A stretch of 6,666 bases of DNA from NCBI RefSeq assembly GCF_002811955.1, contig NZ_NPEF01000212.1, forward strand, positions 1 through 6,666. Reading direction: 5' to 3'. The position numbers and the translations under genes were made by a program. This stretch comes from Leptospira ellisii (lineage in GTDB: Bacteria > Spirochaetota > Leptospiria > Leptospirales > Leptospiraceae). Below, piece after piece: positions 1 to 4,200 of this stretch. Within the stretch, counting starts at the first letter, position 1. Each line of letters starts with the position of its first letter. Under the pieces are notes generated by a model. That model ran no database searches and was not told where the DNA came from. It saw only the letters and a program-made list of their open reading frames with translations.

Positions 1-1
1 A

Positions 2-409
2 GCTAAAGAGCTTTGTCCCGATTTTGAAATCTTAATAAGAGACAATGACATGTTGTTTTCTGGGAGGAAAATATTCGAGGGTTTACGTGACTTAGGGATC
101 GATTCCGTCGTCACTCCTCCCGCCTCACCCTGGTGCAATGGGATCATGGAACGGTGGTTCGGTTCTTTACGAAGGGAATGTCTCAATCACATTCCCATTC
201 TTTCTCTCAATCATGCCCAATACACTGTCGGAGAATACGTAAACTATTACAACTTTTGGAGGCCCCATCTCGCTCTGAACAAAGATTCTCCCTGTGGGAG
301 GGTCACGACTTTCCCCTCGCCTACCTCCAAGATTATCAAACGACAAGTTCTAGGAGGATTGCATCACATTTACTTTCATTCCGAGGTTCAATATGGCATT
401 TCCGCTTAA
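2..409 (+). CDS. IS transposase, rve/DDE integrase core, C-terminal part (5' end outside window)
   Basis: This is the C-terminal 135 residues of a DDE (rve-type) transposase, which would cut and join the ends of an insertion sequence. The frame is open to the left edge, so the ATG at 50 is internal and not the start. The segment IRDND carries the second catalytic Asp (codon 41-43), and NGIMER carries the catalytic Glu (codon 149-151). They are separated by 35 residues, the D-35-E spacing of IS3/IS481-like enzymes. Downstream are the family-typical blocks SLRRECLNH, YVNYYNFWRPHLAL and LGGLHHIY. The first catalytic Asp and any N-terminal helix-turn-helix lie outside the window; full-length relatives are usually about 300-350 residues. 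The visible part has no frameshift or internal stop, so it may be intact. It is convergent with the small gene at 585-893. Assignment to IS481 rather than IS3 is uncertain. Confidence 0.9.
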   Translation, partial: AKELCPDFEILIRDNDMLFSGRKIFEGLRDLGIDSVVTPPASPWCNGIMERWFGSLRRECLNHIPILSLNHAQYTVGEYVNYYNFWRPHLALNKDSPCGRVTTFPSPTSKIIKRQVLGGLHHIYFHSEVQYGISA

Positions 410-413
410 CAAG

Positions 414-444
414 TGTTAGCTGTGCAATCGATGCACACTTAACA
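414..444. repeat. Imperfect palindrome just after the transposase stop; possible IS end or terminator stem
   Basis: TGTGCA (421-426) and TGCACA (432-437) are perfect complements around a 5-base loop. The pairing continues outward (414-419 with 439-444, including one G-T pair) past a single mismatch at 420/438. It begins 4 bases after the transposase stop. The octamer CTTAACAA occurs at 405-412, overlapping the stop codon, and again at 438-445. The outer bases read TGT...ACA, as at the ends of many IS481/IS3 elements. The structure could therefore lie at or near the right end of the IS, or act as a weak terminator (a T-run follows at 453-457). The other IS end is outside the window, so the choice cannot be settled. 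Confidence 0.5.
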
Positions 445-499
445 AATGACGGTTTTTGGACTAGGACACTGAGTTGCGCAGGGTCGCGCTCTCTACTCC

Positions 500-560
500 G
501 GTCAAGTTATTGTAACTTGTTTTTATAACATTCACCTTCCGCAATCCCAATAACTTGACC
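500..560. repeat. 13-bp perfect inverted repeat with 35-base spacer
   Basis: GGTCAAGTTATTG at 500-512 is exactly complementary to CAATAACTTGACC at 548-560. A third, shorter copy of the right arm (TAACTTG, 513-519) lies directly beside the left arm, so the left arm can pair with either. The match stops sharply at both ends. There is no T-run beyond 500 on the minus strand, so it is not a standard terminator for the small gene at 585-893. Possible roles are a recombination or IS-derived scar, a stabilising 3' structure, or a protein-binding site. The function is unknown. Confidence 0.6.
503..524 (+). terminator. Candidate weak rho-independent terminator for the transposase transcript
   Basis: CAAGTTA (503-509), a 3-base loop (510-512) and TAACTTG (513-519) form a perfect 7-bp stem, followed immediately by five T residues (520-524). 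This is the right order for intrinsic termination of rightward transcription from the transposase. The stem is AT-rich and therefore weak. The same left arm can instead pair over 13 bp with 548-560, which would break this hairpin. Confidence 0.4.
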
Positions 561-584
561 ACGTCTCGATCGCTCGCGGGGGCT

Positions 585-893
585 TCACTGTTTTTCACTT
601 ATGGACTCCTCTGTTCCATAAATCATTTTCGCAATGTTTTGCAAGATTCCTTCTTGCGCAAGTGATCCGAGAATACAACACCCGATATCTTCGTGATAAA
701 AAAGTGTTAGCTTTTCTTCTTCGAATTCAAATTCGCTCGTCCTAGTATAAGGACCGTTTTTTGGAACACTAAAAGTCACGTTAAGAGAATTATAGATTAA
801 ATCCAATGCGTCATCAAAACTATCCCAAGTATCGAATTTATTCAAATACAAATAAACGAATTCTTCCTTCTTAAACCATGAGAAATCTTTCAT
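585..893 (-). CDS. Small acidic protein, candidate immunity protein of the upstream toxin-like gene
   Basis: The product has 102 residues and I do not recognise its family. It has no signal peptide or membrane segment and should be cytosolic. It is strongly acidic (19 Asp/Glu against 9 Lys/Arg) and rich in Phe, Tyr and Trp. Its sequence suggests an alpha/beta fold: an N-terminal helical part (DSFDDALDLIYNSL), a middle beta part (FEFEEEKLTLFYHEDIG), a Cys-Cys pair, and a C-terminal helix (ILQNIAKMIYG). The ATG at 893 lies one base after the stop of the giant gene. An AGGG motif inside that gene's last codons sits 7 bases before the ATG, which supports this start and implies translational coupling. 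GC is about 34%, clearly lower than the body of the giant gene. Small, acidic, coupled and 3' of a polymorphic-toxin-like gene is the usual profile of an immunity gene. That role is inferred from context, not from homology. Confidence 0.85.
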   Translation of the reverse strand: MKDFSWFKKEEFVYLYLNKFDTWDSFDDALDLIYNSLNVTFSVPKNGPYTRTSEFEFEEEKLTLFYHEDIGCCILGSLAQEGILQNIAKMIYGTEESISEKQ

Positions 894-894
894 A

Positions 895-1257
895 TTAAAA
901 CCCTAAACCAGAATTCACGGAAGATCTAGACCGCTGAGAACTTTCAATAATCGCTCTCCACAATTGATCTCCTTGTAAATTCATATTTTTATACTTATCA
1001 ACGACCTGTACCCAAGTCAGATTTTTTTCATTGGCTGCCAATTCTGCTGCCTTTACTCTATCAGACATTAAATCACGTGACAAACTCCTAAATTCATTCC
1101 TCAATTCAAATGCTTGTTTTGCTTGGCTCTGCAAAGGAAGAGTTTTGTCAACTAGTTCTGGGATAGTCGCTTCATTAGCTAAATACCAAGCCCGTGCTTC
1201 TTTGTCGCTCAAAGTACCAGGCTTAGTCAGTTTGCTCCAATGATTTTCCAGTTTCCA
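895..1257 (-). other. C-terminal toxin-like module of the giant protein (residues 1804-1923)
   Basis: This compact, mainly helical module of 120 residues starts at WKLENHW and ends at the protein's C-terminus. Notable polar or aromatic residues are His1809, Glu1823, Arg1825, Trp1827, Tyr1828, Glu1832, Arg1856, Asn1857, Arg1860, Arg1864, Asp1869, Arg1870, Gly1899-Asp1900, Ser1909-Ser1910, Arg1914 and Asn1918. The pattern EAR.WYL..E..IP.L.D, then QA.QAF.LRN..R..., then LM.DR, resembles tails I remember from Rhs/YD-repeat polymorphic toxins. I cannot name the domain or its activity. The position (last domain, after a pre-toxin-like linker, next to a coupled small gene) fits a toxin domain. The resemblance is recalled, not computed. 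Confidence 0.5.
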
Positions 1258-4200
1258 AGCATCATCTCCACCGACAATAGCCTTAATCCCATTCTTAACA
1301 ACCTCAACAGCATCCATTACTTTTCCGGACTTCAGTGCATCCGTTATCGCGCTGATCATTCCTGGGATTCTCGCGGGAGCCATCGCAATCATGTCCATAC
1401 CACCAGGATTGTCCATTAAACTACCAATATCACTTAAGGTCTTGAGAATTGTTACCGGGTTCCCTTCTGCCTCTATCAGCCTTCTTGCTATTTCAAGTTC
1501 TATCGCTGATAACTTCTCTTTACCGCCCGGAACATTTTCCAAAACCTTGTCTAAAACTTCTGTCGAATAACCAACTCCGCCGGCATCAGTCGCACGATTT
1601 TTGAGAAAGTCAAGATCCCAAGCGACAGTCATCAATGGACCTTGTTTGTTTTGTTCCGCCAATTTAGAAAGACGCAATGAGGCTTCATAAGCACTTTCTT
1701 GCTTCTCACCAAACATCTTGTTGTAAGTCTCACTCACAAAATTACTCACAGAATTCCAAGCATTCCCCATCGAATTCAAGATCCCCTTGCTACCAAACGT
1801 CTCGTTGTAAAAAGGAGATTCTTCTGCAAGGTTACCCTGAGCATCTGGACGTCTCGTCACTGCATATCCCAAGCCTTCCAACACTCGCAACATCATACCG
1901 TTGTTCACGTCGTTCATTGCATTCGCTCTCGACTGAGCATTGGCTTCCATCTGGGAAATCATGGCCGAATTCGTCGTAAACGTAAATCCTACGCTGTTGC
2001 TAAAGCCGCCTCTCTGGTCGTAGCTCAACGTTGTCCCTACACCGATCCCCATGCCTCCTCCGGTATATACGCTGCTCATGGTATACGACGCTCCATAGCC
2101 TCGGATTGCATCGTGTCTCAATTCCAACGGGCCTAACGCTGCGCTCCAACCGTGAGTCTTCTGATCTCCCTCTCCGCCCCACGTATACAGCGCATTCAGT
2201 TGGTTGTTGCCAAGTCCCACTCCGTAGTGATATCCACCTTCTTCGCTCCAGCTTACACGCGTTACAACTCCGCCTGCGGCTACCCCTGCATTTGCGGAAT
2301 ATCCGTCTGCATATGTATACCCCACGTTCAAGCTCACTCCTACTCCGCTTCCGATCGCGTTCACTGCCGCGCTCCCCGCCATCAAGGCTACCGCTCCGGG
2401 TCCACCTTCATACATCGCTCGCGTTAGTTTCCAGCCCACAAGACCCAAGGCCGCAAACGGACCCACTACGGGAATCTGACTCAAGATTCCCAACGAAGTT
2501 GTCATCACGTTGTCGATCAGGCGATCTTGTTTCACTACGTTCTCAAGATTCTTGTCGTAAAGGCGGTTCGTCTTACCTTGTTGATCCCGCATTCGTTCCA
2601 TTTCAAAGTTCGCTTCCGCGATCTTTTGGTCCAGCGTGTTGCCCCGACCTCCCATGTGAATCGTATCGTTTAAAAACTCCATTTGAAACAGGGTATAATC
2701 CAAATTGCCGAGCATCGAAAGTGTTACACCTTCTACCATCTGTTTGATGTTTTTGTTTTGTTCCGAGTATTCTTTCGCGTCATAGAAATCCTGTTTCGCT
2801 CCCTTGAAGTCGCCTGTCGCGGATTTCAAAATACCCTTGCCGATCATACTTCCCATTTGGCTAATGTCTTTTAAAGAAAGGTTCTTCATTCCCTTTACGA
2901 TATTCTCCGTTCCGGTCAACATCGCCGTTCCAGGGCTGTACATTCTCGCAATTCCCGCGTGTCTACGGTTGCGCGCGGCGTCCATCTGAGCCTTACGCTT
3001 GTCCATCTCCTTCTTGCCTTTGAGAATCGTATAAAACTGACTAAACTGAACAAAACCGAAATCTCCGTCAGGAACATCTCCCACGAGAAAACCCGATCCC
3101 GCAGCTGCCTTCGCACATTGTTCCGGAGTTTTACCAACGCAAGCCAGATTCTGACCCGACATCGTTCCTTCCACAAACTCGTCGAAAGAATCCATCAAAT
3201 CCGTTCCGTCCGTAAATCCGACGGCTAAACCCAACTCCGCTTCGTAGTTTCTCGTTTTTTCGGTGTTTAACACTTTTTTAAAGTCGTTTAACATCTTGTT
3301 CCGCGCCAAACGTACCATCACCGTAACATCGCTCGGACTCGGTGCGTCTTTTTTACCGTCTAACAACGCGTCCGTTTTACTCAAGTCCCATTCGTTTCCG
3401 TTCGAATCCTTGATCAAAGGAAAACTCGTCGGAGGTGTATATCCGAAAAATTGATAGGTCGGAAGCGTTTGCACCTCCGTACCGCCAGCTGCATTCTTAA
3501 TGGTCCGGACATACATTCCCCCCATCTTTGCAAATCCGCCATATGCCATCGTCATATCCAGACTTTTCATCGCCGTATCGTTTTCTTTGTCGATCATCTG
3601 AACAAACGTCTCCGGCATCGCTCTCAAACTCTCCAGCGCTTGCAGAATCACCATGTTCTGACTCAGCACGTTCGTCTTCTCCATCAGGTTCTGGAACTGC
3701 TCTTTCACTCCCTTGTCGTTGAAGTTGTATTTTTTCACTTCGTTTAAAAAGAAGTTCGTGTCGATGCTGGACGCCCGGTCCATGAGGGAAGCAGACAAAC
3801 TCCCCGGCTTCTTCGCAAGCACGCTCGCGAGAATGTCGTTCACATTCACGCTCAAGCTCACTCCCTGCGGCAAGTTCTCCTGCATACTCTGCACGATTCC
3901 AGCAATCGAATCATACATCGTTCGTAAACTCTGCTCATCCGCGTTGTTCTGGCTCTGTTGCAAAAAGTTCTGGGTCCAAGTTTCCTTTTTTTGCAGAGTA
4001 TCTTCGATCTTGTTTAAAAACAACGCCTGGTTCGCTGCGTGTTCCGCCTTGAAGTCTGCTCTCCAGTCCGTCCACTTTCCTTGGAACTCCTGCGCCATGT
4101 TCTCCCAGCGTTTCGTTCCCGTTTCTTTCAAGTAGCTTACGTTCTGGATCCAGTCTTGTTTGAGGTCATAGAATTCTTTTTCTTTCAAATCCCACTGTTG

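Noticed and set aside
133..528. Open frame on the + strand overlapping the transposase
   Set aside because: The in-frame transposase has clear DDE and family motifs; this other-frame product has none and runs into the inverted-repeat region.
500..560. Terminator for the leftward giant gene-small gene transcript
   Set aside because: The 13-bp stem is followed on the minus strand by GC-rich sequence without a T-run, and its loop of 35 bases is too long for a classical intrinsic terminator.
410..584. CRISPR array, tRNA or additional small gene in the intergenic region
   Set aside because: There are no regularly spaced repeats, no tRNA-like cloverleaf, and no open frame with a plausible ribosome site; only inverted repeats are present.
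2031..2747. Long open frame on the + strand (238 codons) opposite the giant gene
   Set aside because: It is rich in Arg, Ser, Leu and Pro with no domain-like pattern, lies wholly antisense to a clearly coding frame, and is explained by the codon bias of the giant gene.
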